From Clostridiales bacterium (lineage in GTDB: Bacteria; Bacillota; Clostridia; Saccharofermentanales; Saccharofermentanaceae): a stretch of 64,000 nt of DNA. The position numbers were made by a program, and so were the translations under genes. The DNA lies in contig JAFVDI010000031.1 of the NCBI GenBank assembly GCA_017478485.1, positions 310,001 through 374,000 of the forward strand. Reading direction: 5' to 3'. Under the pieces are notes generated by a model. The model did not search any database. It saw nothing but the letters and a program-made list of their open reading frames with translations, and was not told the DNA's origin. Position 1 is the first letter of the stretch. Each line of letters begins with the position of its first letter. Shown here piece after piece: positions 27,314 to 34,592 of this stretch.

Positions 27314-27367
27314 TTTGTCAAGTAGAAGTATAATGATATGCAGATCAGAAAATGTGAGGAACTTATC

Positions 27368-28174
27368 ATGAAAGTCGGTGTTATCGGATACGGAAGCATG
27401 GGAAAGATGCTGCTTTGGAAGTTTTCAGACGCAGGTATAAAAAAGGAAGATCTTTATGCTTCAAACAGGACTTTGGAAAAACTCGAAGAGGCCAAAGAGA
27501 TAGCTTTGATAAGAAGCAATAAGGAGACGGCCGGCAGCTGCGATATCGTTTTCGTCTGTGTGCGGCCGGCAGACCTTAAAAATGTGCTTGCCGAAACAGG
27601 ACCTGAGCTTAAGAGCGATTCGCTTCTGGTTACATTAAACGGAAGCATCACTTTTGACATGATAGAAAAGGTCGTCAGTCACAAGACTGCGAAAGTGATC
27701 CCGAGCCTTACTGCCGAGATCGACAGATCACAGACCATAGTGTGCTATAACGGCAAAGTTACACAGAAGGACAAGCAGGAACTTGAATCATTGCTCAGGA
27801 CGTTCGGCGATGTGATAGAACTTCCTGAAAATGAAGTGGGAATGGGATCTGAACTGGTAAGCTGCATGCCCGGTTTCATTGCTTCGATCTTTGACGTTAT
27901 ATGCAGCAGTGCACAAAAGCATACGGAGATACCCCGCGATCAGATCGTATCAATGGTATTGAAGACCATGAGCGCCACCGGAGACCTGATGCTCGAAAAG
28001 GGCATGTCCTTTGAAGATGCGGTTTCCAGAGTTGCAACAAAAGGCGGAATAACAGAAGAGGGAACAAAGGTCATTTACGATCTGTTCCCTCAGGCTGCTG
28101 ATATGATGTTTGAAAAGACTCTTGAAAAAAGAAAGCTTACTGCGCAAAAAGCAAAGGAAAGCTTTGGCGGATGA
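27368..28174 (+). CDS. proC: Pyrroline-5-carboxylate reductase family protein
   Basis: A 268-residue protein with N-terminal Rossmann motif VGVIGYGSMGK, NRT pyrophosphate-contact region, VRPADLKNVL, and the C-terminal helical dimer region (SATGDLMLEKGMSFEDAVSRVATKGGITEEG) of ProC. Would reduce pyrroline-5-carboxylate to proline. Sequence drift from canonical ProC (SCMPGFIA instead of SGSGPAY) leaves room for a ComER-like or other role. ATG 27368 has GAGGA at 7 nt; the ATG at 27338 lies right after the -10 (TATAAT 27329-27334). It ends against the convergent Rrf2 gene. Confidence 0.8.
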   Translation: MKVGVIGYGSMGKMLLWKFSDAGIKKEDLYASNRTLEKLEEAKEIALIRSNKETAGSCDIVFVCVRPADLKNVLAETGPELKSDSLLVTLNGSITFDMIEKVVSHKTAKVIPSLTAEIDRSQTIVCYNGKVTQKDKQELESLLRTFGDVIELPENEVGMGSELVSCMPGFIASIFDVICSSAQKHTEIPRDQIVSMVLKTMSATGDLMLEKGMSFEDAVSRVATKGGITEEGTKVIYDLFPQAADMMFEKTLEKRKLTAQKAKESFGG

Positions 28175-28570
28175 TCACATAAGATCCGTAAGCTTCTTTC
28201 CGTAGAAATAGTCGTGAACCAATTCATCGAACTCTTTCCACATGGGAAGAGTCTTGCATGCTTTTCTTCTTGTGCATTTGTATTTCTTGTCGGCGATGCA
28301 TACGACTGAATTCAGGGTTCCTTCCATGAGTTCTAAGATTTCGCCGACCGTATATTTTTCAGGCTTCTTGACGAGCTTATAACCGCCGCCTTTGCCGCTG
28401 GCACCGACGATCAGGCCGCCTGTGACCATGTCCTTGACTATGATCTCAAGATATTTTTTGGAGATCTCCTGTCTTTCGGCAACGTCCTTGAGCGGAATGT
28501 ATTCGCCGGTGTTATTCTCTGCCAGATCTATCATTACTCTTAATGCGTATCTTCCTCTGGTGGAAATCAT
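28175..28570 (-). CDS. Rrf2-family regulator (CymR/IscR-like), candidate cysteine repressor
   Basis: 131 residues starting MISTRGRYALRVMIDLAE, a winged helix with YIPLKDVAERQEISKKYLEIIVKDM and the family loop GKGGGYKLVK. Three cysteines lie in CIADKKYKCTRRKAC (C-x7-C-x5-C), the place where IscR binds its Fe-S cluster (there C-x5-C-x5-C), so it may sense a cluster or thiols. B. subtilis CymR lacks this cluster. The ATG at 28570 has GGAGG ahead; a longer TTG start is rejected. It is divergent from the MccB unit, and both promoters carry AACCTA/TAGGTT-type dyads. Most likely the repressor of the three cysteine units. Confidence 0.85.
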   Translation of the reverse strand: MISTRGRYALRVMIDLAENNTGEYIPLKDVAERQEISKKYLEIIVKDMVTGGLIVGASGKGGGYKLVKKPEKYTVGEILELMEGTLNSVVCIADKKYKCTRRKACKTLPMWKEFDELVHDYFYGKKLTDLM

Positions 28571-28591
28571 TTGAAAACCTCCATGCAACTT

Positions 28592-28624
28592 TTTACCTAT
28601 TATATCTAAAGGTTAGTAGGTAAA
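28592..28624 (-). promoter_or_regulatory. Operator in the Rrf2 gene promoter (autoregulation)
   Basis: TACCTA (28594-28599), nine bases, AAGGTT (28609-28614): on the minus strand AACCTT-N9-TAGGTA, two mismatches from the cysteine-regulon operator with the same spacing. It covers an AT-rich -10-like region. A second dyad TTTACCTA / TAGGTAAA (28592-28599 and 28617-28624) overlaps it. Confidence 0.65.
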
Positions 28625-28632
28625 TCAAGATA

Positions 28633-28666
28633 AACCTATTGACATAGTAGGTAATTAGGTTATAAT
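28633..28666 (+). promoter_or_regulatory. Cysteine-regulon promoter and operator 2
   Basis: AACCTA (28633-28638), N9, TAGGTA (28648-28653). The -35 TTGACA is 28639-28644, spacer 16, -10 TATAAT 28661-28666, a near-consensus promoter that needs repression to be silent. Confidence 0.85.
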
Positions 28667-28694
28667 AATTTCATATAACAAAAGGAGACGCAAA

Positions 28695-28793
28695 AATGAA
28701 AAGGATCATGTGTTGTTGTACGCATTCTTTACGGGCTGTATCGGGCTCGGCGTTTGACTGCACAGTAATGCGCCTTGACGATATTCGATGTTG
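28695..28793 (+). CDS. Cysteine leader peptide 2
   Basis: A 32-codon ORF with AAAGGAG (28681-28687). Codons 5-8 are ATG TGT TGT TGT (MCCC), with two more Cys codons later (28758, 28788). The last codon of the run ends at 28718; segment A begins at 28731, 12 nt later. A ribosome waiting for Cys-tRNA would leave A free, and one moving on would melt it. Not a folded protein. Confidence 0.8.
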
Positions 28794-28850
28794 ATATAGA
28801 AAGCATCTGACCATACAGCCCGGGAAAACTATCCCGGGCTTTTATTATTT
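28731..28850 (+). terminator. Attenuator 2 (antiterminator/terminator switch)
   Basis: Segment A CGGGCTGTAT (28731-28740) is perfectly complementary over 10 bp to B ATACAGCCCG (28813-28822). The terminator is a perfect 9-bp stem AGCCCGGGA (28817-28825) / TCCCGGGCT (28832-28840), loop AAACTA, followed by TTTTATTATTT. The shared bases 28817-28822 make the two folds exclusive. This is the clearest of the three switches. Confidence 0.82.
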
Positions 28851-28872
28851 CTACAGAAAGAAGGACAAGAAA

Positions 28873-30027
28873 ATGAGCATTAAGAGAAATTCATTACTTA
28901 TACACGGCGGGATCGACGGTGACGAAACAACAGGTGCAGTCAATGTACCCGTTTATCAGACTTCGACATATAAGCAGGACGGTCTTGGAAAGAACAGGGG
29001 ATGGGAATACTCAAGAACAGGAAATCCCACAAGAGCGGCGCTCGAAAAACTCATCGCTGATCTTGAGGAGGGACAGTATGGTCTTGCTTTTGCGTCAGGC
29101 CTTGCAGCGATCAATACTGTTCTGTCACTTTTCAAGGGCGGAGACAAGCTTGTCGTATCAGACAATATCTACGGCGGAACTTTCAGGATCCTCGATAACG
29201 TATTCAAGAATTTCAATATAACCTATAAGATCGTAAATACTTCGGATCTTGAAGCTGTTGAGGCCGCCATCGATGATGACGTAAAGGCTGTATATATCGA
29301 GACTCCGGCAAACCCGCTTCTCACGATCACAGACATTGAAGCAGTTTCGGAGATTGCCAAAAAGCATAACAAACTTACCATCGTTGACAATACTTTCCTT
29401 ACGCCTTATCTTCAGCGTCCTTTGACTCTCGGTGCGGACATTGTCATACACAGCGGAACGAAATACCTTGGCGGTCATTCAGATACCATTTCAGGCTTTG
29501 TTGTTGTCAATGACAAAGCTTTGGCTGACAGACTCTACTATCTTCAGAATGCCATCGGCGGAATCCTTGCTCCCTGGGACAGCTTCCTGATCATCAGAGG
29601 TATCAAGACACTGGGCGTCCGCATGGACAGACATGTGGCAAACGCAGGCAAGATAGCAAGATGGCTTTCTGAAAGCGGTTTTGTGAGCAAGGTTTATTAT
29701 CCCGGTCTTGAATCAGATCCCGGTTATGAAGTCCAGAAAAAACAGGCAGACGGAGCAGGCGCGATGATCTCATTTGTTCTGAACGATAAATACGATTACA
29801 GGAAGTTTTTCGAGAACCTGAAACTCATTACGCTGGCTGAGAGCTTAGGCGGAGTCGAATCACTCGTATGCCATCCCGCTTCTATGACACATGCAGCGAT
29901 TCCGGCCGATATCAGAAAAGAAGTCGGAATCGTGGATGAACTAATCAGATTCTCTGTAGGAATAGAAGATGCGGATGATCTTATTGAAGATCTTAAACAG
30001 GCGATCGAAAACTCAGTTAAAGCATAA
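28873..30027 (+). CDS. mccB: Cystathionine gamma-lyase (MccB-like)
   Basis: A 384-residue Cys/Met-metabolism PLP enzyme: YSRTGNPTR, the LAFASGLAAINTVLSL segment, and the PLP lysine in HSGTKYLGGHSD. The family includes cystathionine gamma-lyase and gamma-synthase. The neighbour mccA and cysteine control favour the lyase, which frees cysteine from cystathionine in reverse transsulfuration. First gene after attenuator 2; mccA follows 12 nt later. Confidence 0.88.
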   Translation: MSIKRNSLLIHGGIDGDETTGAVNVPVYQTSTYKQDGLGKNRGWEYSRTGNPTRAALEKLIADLEEGQYGLAFASGLAAINTVLSLFKGGDKLVVSDNIYGGTFRILDNVFKNFNITYKIVNTSDLEAVEAAIDDDVKAVYIETPANPLLTITDIEAVSEIAKKHNKLTIVDNTFLTPYLQRPLTLGADIVIHSGTKYLGGHSDTISGFVVVNDKALADRLYYLQNAIGGILAPWDSFLIIRGIKTLGVRMDRHVANAGKIARWLSESGFVSKVYYPGLESDPGYEVQKKQADGAGAMISFVLNDKYDYRKFFENLKLITLAESLGGVESLVCHPASMTHAAIPADIRKEVGIVDELIRFSVGIEDADDLIEDLKQAIENSVKA

Positions 30028-30039
30028 GAGGTAAAGAAA

Positions 30040-30954
30040 ATGAATAACGTATACGAAGATATCAGAGGCATGATCGGAAACACTCCGATACTGAAGATCA
30101 ATCATATGGGCGTAAAGCCCGGAGTAAACATATATGCAAAACTTGAACTCATGAACCCTGCGGGAAGCGTTAAGGACCGTATCGGTGTCTACATGATCGA
30201 TGACGCGAAAAAGCGCGGTGTACTCAAAGAGGGCGGAACGATAATAGATGCTACTGCCGGCAACACCGGAATAGGTATAGCGGTTGCAGCTCTCAATCAG
30301 GGCATCAGGGTAATCTTTACGGTACCCGAGAAGTTCTCCATTGAAAAGCAGCAGGTCATGCGCGCTCTGGGCGCGGAAATAGTACATACATCAAGAGAAG
30401 AGGGAATGCTCGGAGCGGAACGTAAAGCTGAAGAACTGCTTAAGCAGATAGAAGGTTCAGTCTCCTTAAGGCAGTTCAGGAATCCTGCCAACCCTCTCGC
30501 ACACTATGAGACAACAGGACCTGAGATATTTAGCCAGCTTGACGGCAGGATCGATTACTTTGTTGCAGGCGCAGGAAGCGGCGGAACATTTACGGGGGTT
30601 GTCAAATACCTTAAAGAACAGAACCCGGACATTAAGGGCGTCCTTGCTGATCCCTATGGTTCAACGATCGGCGGCGGTGAGCATTTCGATTACAACATCG
30701 AAGGAATAGGAAATGACTTTATCGCTGATACGATGGACATTACGCTTGTGGATAAGGTCATTAAAGTCACGGATGATGAAGCATTCGGGGCTTCGAAGAG
30801 CCTTGCAAAGCACGAGGGAATACTCGCAGGATCATCATCCGGCGCGGCTCTCGCTGCGGCAATGAGACTCGCTGAAGAAATAAATGAAGGAAACATAGTT
30901 ACTGTTTTCCCTGACAGGGGAGACAGGTATCTGAGTAAAGGATTATTTGATTGA
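30040..30954 (+). CDS. mccA: Cystathionine beta-synthase (MccA-like)
   Basis: A 304-residue fold-type II PLP enzyme of the CysK/CBS group. PLP lysine in NPAGSVKDRIG, phosphate loop GAGSGGTFTG, and GSSSGAALAAA. Two features fit MccA more than CysK: GNTGIGIAVAAL in place of the usual GNTGIALA, and the C-terminal FPDRGDRYLSKGL. It would condense activated serine with homocysteine to cystathionine, the substrate of the gene before it. It ends in TGATG shared with metN. Confidence 0.85.
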   Translation: MNNVYEDIRGMIGNTPILKINHMGVKPGVNIYAKLELMNPAGSVKDRIGVYMIDDAKKRGVLKEGGTIIDATAGNTGIGIAVAALNQGIRVIFTVPEKFSIEKQQVMRALGAEIVHTSREEGMLGAERKAEELLKQIEGSVSLRQFRNPANPLAHYETTGPEIFSQLDGRIDYFVAGAGSGGTFTGVVKYLKEQNPDIKGVLADPYGSTIGGGEHFDYNIEGIGNDFIADTMDITLVDKVIKVTDDEAFGASKSLAKHEGILAGSSSGAALAAAMRLAEEINEGNIVTVFPDRGDRYLSKGLFD

Positions 30955-31961
30955 TGGACAACGTATTTGAACTTCAAAACGTATATAAGACTTATAAGAA
31001 CGACGGAAAAGAATTTACCGCGCTCAAAGAAGTAAGCCTTACCGTTAAGGAAGGAGAGATCTTCGGAATAATAGGAATGAGCGGAGCGGGCAAATCCACG
31101 CTTGTGCGTACGCTTAACAGACTGGAAGAAGTTACTTCGGGAACTGTAAGTTTCTACGGTAAGGATCTTGCATCACTTAAAGCGAAAGAACTGCGCAAGG
31201 TACGCCATTCCATATCAATGATCTTCCAGGGATTCAACCTGGTAAACCAGAGGACCGTAATACAGAATGTCGAGCAGTCTCTGAAGATCATAGGAACACC
31301 GCGTGCGGAGCGCAGGGAAAAAGCACTGAAGATGCTTGAGACCGTCGGGCTTTCTGAAAAAGCTAACCAGTATCCTGCAAGGCTTTCCGGCGGTCAGAAG
31401 CAGAGAGTTGCCATTGCGAGGGCACTGGCAGTAGATCCCAAGGTCCTTCTCTGCGATGAGGCTACAAGCGCACTCGATCCTAAGATAACAAACGAGATCC
31501 TCGATCTTTTGAAAAAGATAAATGAAGAGAGAAAACTCACGATAGTCATCATCACTCATGAGATGAGCGTGGTTGAAAAGATATGCGACCGTGTCGCCAT
31601 CATTGATGACGGCAATCTCGCTGAGGTCGGTGACGTTAAGGATGTCTTTTCGAATCCTCAGTCGAAAGCTGCAAAGAAGCTTGTATTCCCGAGTAATCCA
31701 TTTGATCCTTCTGATGATGAGGGACAGATAGTAAGGATAGTTTTCGACGGTACGCAGTCAAATGTACCTTTCATCGCAAATCTTGTAGAGCAGACGGGTC
31801 TTAAGGTTAATATCCTGAGCGCAAATACAAGAAGTGTTGGCGGAATAGGATACGGTCAGATGATAGTAGAACTTCCTCCGCGCGCCGAGGAAAGGCAGAA
31901 GATCATCGACTTTTTCAGGAATGGCGGCCTTTCAGTATCGGAGGTAAACAGAAATGAGTGA
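30954..31961 (+). CDS. metN: Methionine-type ABC importer ATPase
   Basis: 335 residues. Walker A GMSGAGKST, signature LSGGQKQRVAIARAL, Walker B VLLCDEATSALD, switch His in ITHEMSVV. A C-terminal NIL/ACT-like domain (about 255-335) is the ligand-sensing domain typical of MetN and allows trans-inhibition by intracellular substrate. The ATG at 30954 overlaps the mccA stop by one base. With MetI it should work with MetQ from the other cysteine-controlled unit. Confidence 0.94.
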   Translation: MDNVFELQNVYKTYKNDGKEFTALKEVSLTVKEGEIFGIIGMSGAGKSTLVRTLNRLEEVTSGTVSFYGKDLASLKAKELRKVRHSISMIFQGFNLVNQRTVIQNVEQSLKIIGTPRAERREKALKMLETVGLSEKANQYPARLSGGQKQRVAIARALAVDPKVLLCDEATSALDPKITNEILDLLKKINEERKLTIVIITHEMSVVEKICDRVAIIDDGNLAEVGDVKDVFSNPQSKAAKKLVFPSNPFDPSDDEGQIVRIVFDGTQSNVPFIANLVEQTGLKVNILSANTRSVGGIGYGQMIVELPPRAEERQKIIDFFRNGGLSVSEVNRNE

Positions 31962-32607
31962 TTATATTAAGGATGCGATATTGACCGGAGTATGGGAAAC
32001 GTTCGTAATGACGTTCTTTGCTTCGCTTTTTTCATACATTGTCGGAATGCCTCTCGGTGTTATCCTTTATTCGACATCAAAGGGACGTCTTCTGCAGAAC
32101 AGAGCTGTTAACTTCGTCATCGGTGCTATCGTAAACATCACGCGTTCACTTCCCTTCCTGATCCTGCTTGTCCTGCTCATTCCTTTTACAAGGTTAGTCG
32201 TAGGCCAGTCGATCGGTACAACTGCAGCGATCGTTCCTCTTACGATAGGCGCTATACCGATCGTCGCAAGGATGGTCGAATCCTCTCTTAACGAGGTTCA
32301 GCCGGGAATAATCGAGGCAGCGGCTTCAATGGGAGCTTCTCCTCTTTATACGATAATCCATTTCATCATTCCCGAAGCAATGCCGTCGCTTCTTCAGGGC
32401 GGTGCGATAAATGTCGCAACAGTTCTCGGTTATTCTGCAATGGCAGGCGTTATCGGCGGAGGCGGACTTGGTGCGATCGCGCTTCAGTACGGTTATTACC
32501 GTTATCAGAAAGATGTCCTCTGGACAACAGTTACACTTCTGATAATCATGGTAATGCTAATCCAGGAGCTCGGTATCCGTTTATCGAAGAAGCACAGGAA
32601 GACGTAA
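31954..32607 (+). CDS. metI: Methionine-type ABC importer permease
   Basis: 217 residues with five or so membrane helices and the EAA-type coupling loop EAAASMGASPLYTIIHFIIPEA. N-terminus and length match MetI. Overlaps metN by 8 nt, with CGGAGGT upstream. Last gene of the mccB-mccA-metN-metI unit. It ends 7 nt from the convergent SGNH gene, with no clear terminator between. Confidence 0.93.
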   Translation: MSDYIKDAILTGVWETFVMTFFASLFSYIVGMPLGVILYSTSKGRLLQNRAVNFVIGAIVNITRSLPFLILLVLLIPFTRLVVGQSIGTTAAIVPLTIGAIPIVARMVESSLNEVQPGIIEAAASMGASPLYTIIHFIIPEAMPSLLQGGAINVATVLGYSAMAGVIGGGGLGAIALQYGYYRYQKDVLWTTVTLLIIMVMLIQELGIRLSKKHRKT

Positions 32608-32614
32608 AGCTTTT

Positions 32615-33406
32615 CTATGCCTTTGCCTGAGAATTCGAATAGTAGTATTCGTAGATCTGTTTTGTCAGATATTCAGCATAGAGTCTGCTGCCTTCCGGAG
32701 TAAGATGCGAACCGTCTTTAAAGTATCTCATCGGATCGTCCTTAGAGAAGACGATGGCTTCTGACATCTTCACGCAAAGAAGTTTTTCTCTGTCTGCAAC
32801 CCGTTCGACTGCAGCGATATAATCGGCGAGCTTTCCTCCGCCATTGTCGATGTCGGCAAATGGGATGTATTCACCGTCTACAGGTAACCAACCATTCAGC
32901 GGCGATATCAGTATGATGCGCGCTTGGGGATTCATCTCTTTGATAGTGGATACTGATAGTTGAAGTGCATTCTCGAAACTGTTTCCGGTGCCGGAAGCGG
33001 GAACACCTTTTGCCTGGTCATTGCCGCCGAATGCAACTATCACATAATCAGCTTCGAGTACGTCCTGGCGCATTCTTTTGCTGTACTTGTCATCATTGTA
33101 GAGAAGGATGGATACAAGGCTCACTTCCTCGAAATAATCGCCCTCGATCCTTGTTGCCATACCGCCGAGACGGCTGTTGTCGGTAACATCAAATGAAGTC
33201 AGAGCCTCAAAGTTTGCTTCGACACCTTCAGGTCCCGGCTCTATTGCCCAGATGCTGGTCCCGAATACGACCACTTTTCCTGTCATTGCTTTATATTTAC
33301 TCGGTGCGCTTGCAGAAGACGCTGTCTGAACAGAAGATCTTGCATGGCCGCAGCCGCTCAAAATGAGCATCAACACCATGACCGCGGCAATTAATCTGTG
33401 TCTCAT
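32615..33406 (-). CDS. SGNH/GDSL hydrolase lipoprotein
   Basis: A 263-residue surface lipoprotein: signal peptide with lipobox LILSGC (about residue 18), then an SGNH-like fold with VVFGTSIWA (block I with Thr in place of Asp, GTS rather than GDS), FGGNDQAKG (block III) and a C-terminal DGSHLTPEG (Asp and His of the triad). Likely removes acyl or acetyl groups from surface glycans. The start at 33406 has GGAGG at 8 nt; an ATG nine codons upstream precedes that site and is rejected. Confidence 0.82.
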   Translation of the reverse strand: MRHRLIAAVMVLMLILSGCGHARSSVQTASSASAPSKYKAMTGKVVVFGTSIWAIEPGPEGVEANFEALTSFDVTDNSRLGGMATRIEGDYFEEVSLVSILLYNDDKYSKRMRQDVLEADYVIVAFGGNDQAKGVPASGTGNSFENALQLSVSTIKEMNPQARIILISPLNGWLPVDGEYIPFADIDNGGGKLADYIAAVERVADREKLLCVKMSEAIVFSKDDPMRYFKDGSHLTPEGSRLYAEYLTKQIYEYYYSNSQAKA

Positions 33407-33555
33407 GTTCCGTTCCTCCGGGTTGTTCTTCAAGATAATTTTATCTTAAAAACGGAAAGCATGCATTTTTTGAAGCTAAAACGACTTTTACTTGATAACA
33501 TCTTTCCCGAGTGTTAGCATTTGCGGGTAATTAAGGTCTTTCAAGGAAGAAGTTA

Positions 33556-34323
33556 ATGGGCTATCTTTACGAGACACATCTGCATACATGCGAAGCCAGC
33601 AAATGCGGCAGGATACACGGCGAAGACTATATCCCTTACATGATGGAAAAGGGTTACAGCGGTCTTGTCGTAACTGACCATTTCTTTAACGGCAATACAT
33701 GCGTGCCCTCAGATCTTCCCTGGAAAGAAAGAATAGACATCTACTGCAGCGGATATGAACGCGCATTGAAGGCAGCCGAAGGACTTGATTTCAATGTCAT
33801 GTTCGGCGTTGAGTTCAATTTCAATAAGGACGAGTATCTTCTTTACGGCATCGACAAGAATTGGCTTATCGATAATGAGTGCATCATGGAGATGACCAGG
33901 CATGAGCTTTTTGAAGCAGTACATAAGGCAGGCGGCATAATGATCCAGGCTCATCCTTACAGGGAAAGGGACTATTTAAGCGACATAAAGCTTGCGCCCA
34001 CGGCTTCTGACGGAGTGGAAGTCTATAACGCTGCAAACAGCGCGAACATGAATGCTCTTGGATTTGAATACTGCACGAAGCTCGGTCTGCCGATGACGGC
34101 AGGCTCCGACATTCATTTTTTTCACGACAAAGAAATGGGCGGAATGCTTTTCGAAAAGAAGATCGGTTCGGTAAAAGAGTTTGCAAAGGCGATCGTAAAC
34201 AAGGAAGGGATACCCGTATCAGTTTCGCCTGACGGAAAGATCACTCCGGTATCGGAAATGCCGGAACAGACAGTATCTTCCGAACTTCCCACGCTTCCCG
34301 TACTTTATCCAGAGGGACAGTAA
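33556..34323 (+). CDS. PHP-domain metal-dependent phosphoesterase
   Basis: A 255-residue PHP (polymerase and histidinol phosphatase) domain protein. Metal ligands appear in THLHTCEASKCG, VVTDHFFNG, MFGVEFNF, QAHPYR and GSDIHF. Stand-alone PHP proteins hydrolyse small phosphate esters; the substrate cannot be named. The C-terminal ~35 residues are low-complexity Pro/Ser/Thr. Monocistronic; the next element is operator 3. Confidence 0.85.
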   Translation: MGYLYETHLHTCEASKCGRIHGEDYIPYMMEKGYSGLVVTDHFFNGNTCVPSDLPWKERIDIYCSGYERALKAAEGLDFNVMFGVEFNFNKDEYLLYGIDKNWLIDNECIMEMTRHELFEAVHKAGGIMIQAHPYRERDYLSDIKLAPTASDGVEVYNAANSANMNALGFEYCTKLGLPMTAGSDIHFFHDKEMGGMLFEKKIGSVKEFAKAIVNKEGIPVSVSPDGKITPVSEMPEQTVSSELPTLPVLYPEGQ

Positions 34324-34363
34324 AACAAGCTGATTTTAAGGAAAGTTACAATTGTCAAAAATT

Positions 34364-34398
34364 AACCTATTGACATAGTTGGTTGATAATGATAACTT
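34364..34398 (+). promoter_or_regulatory. Cysteine-regulon promoter and operator 3
   Basis: AACCTA (34364-34369), N9, TTGGTT (34379-34384), one mismatch from the perfect dyad. The -35 TTGACA is 34370-34375, spacer 17, -10 TAACTT 34393-34398. Confidence 0.78.
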
Positions 34399-34425
34399 TA
34401 TTCCATTCAACAAGGAGGTAAGGCA

Positions 34426-34506
34426 ATGAAGACCATCACTGAGACAACAATGTTTTACATGTGCTGCTCCAATGCCGATCTCCCGAATATGGCCGGTGCG
34501 CACTGA
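34426..34506 (+). CDS. Cysteine leader peptide 3
   Basis: A 26-codon ORF behind AAGGAGG (34412-34418). Codons 12-14 are ATG TGC TGC (MCC). The last Cys codon ends at 34467, and the antiterminator core starts at 34480, again 12 nt later. Confidence 0.75.
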   Translation: MKTITETTMFYMCCSNADLPNMAGAH

Positions 34507-34575
34507 TCGCACGTGACTGTCAAAACTAAAGTCAAATTGGTTGTTAACGGGAGTTCCAAGGAATTCCCGTTTTTG
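34477..34575 (+). terminator. Attenuator 3 (antiterminator/terminator switch)
   Basis: Segment A CTCCCG (34480-34485) pairs with CGGGAG (34548-34553); two more pairs lie beyond a U-U mismatch. The terminator is a 10-bp stem with one G-U, ACGGGAGTTC (34547-34556) / GAATTCCCGT (34561-34570), loop CAAG, then TTTTGTTT. The A:B pairing is weaker than in the other two units, but position and logic are the same. Confidence 0.7.
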
Positions 34576-34592
34576 TTTCGAAAGGTAAAGTT

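Noticed and set aside
24200..28872. SAM riboswitch or T-box before the metQ and mccB units
   Set aside because: No S-box core or T-box (AGGGTGGNACCGCG-type) sequence; the leaders hold Cys leader ORFs instead.
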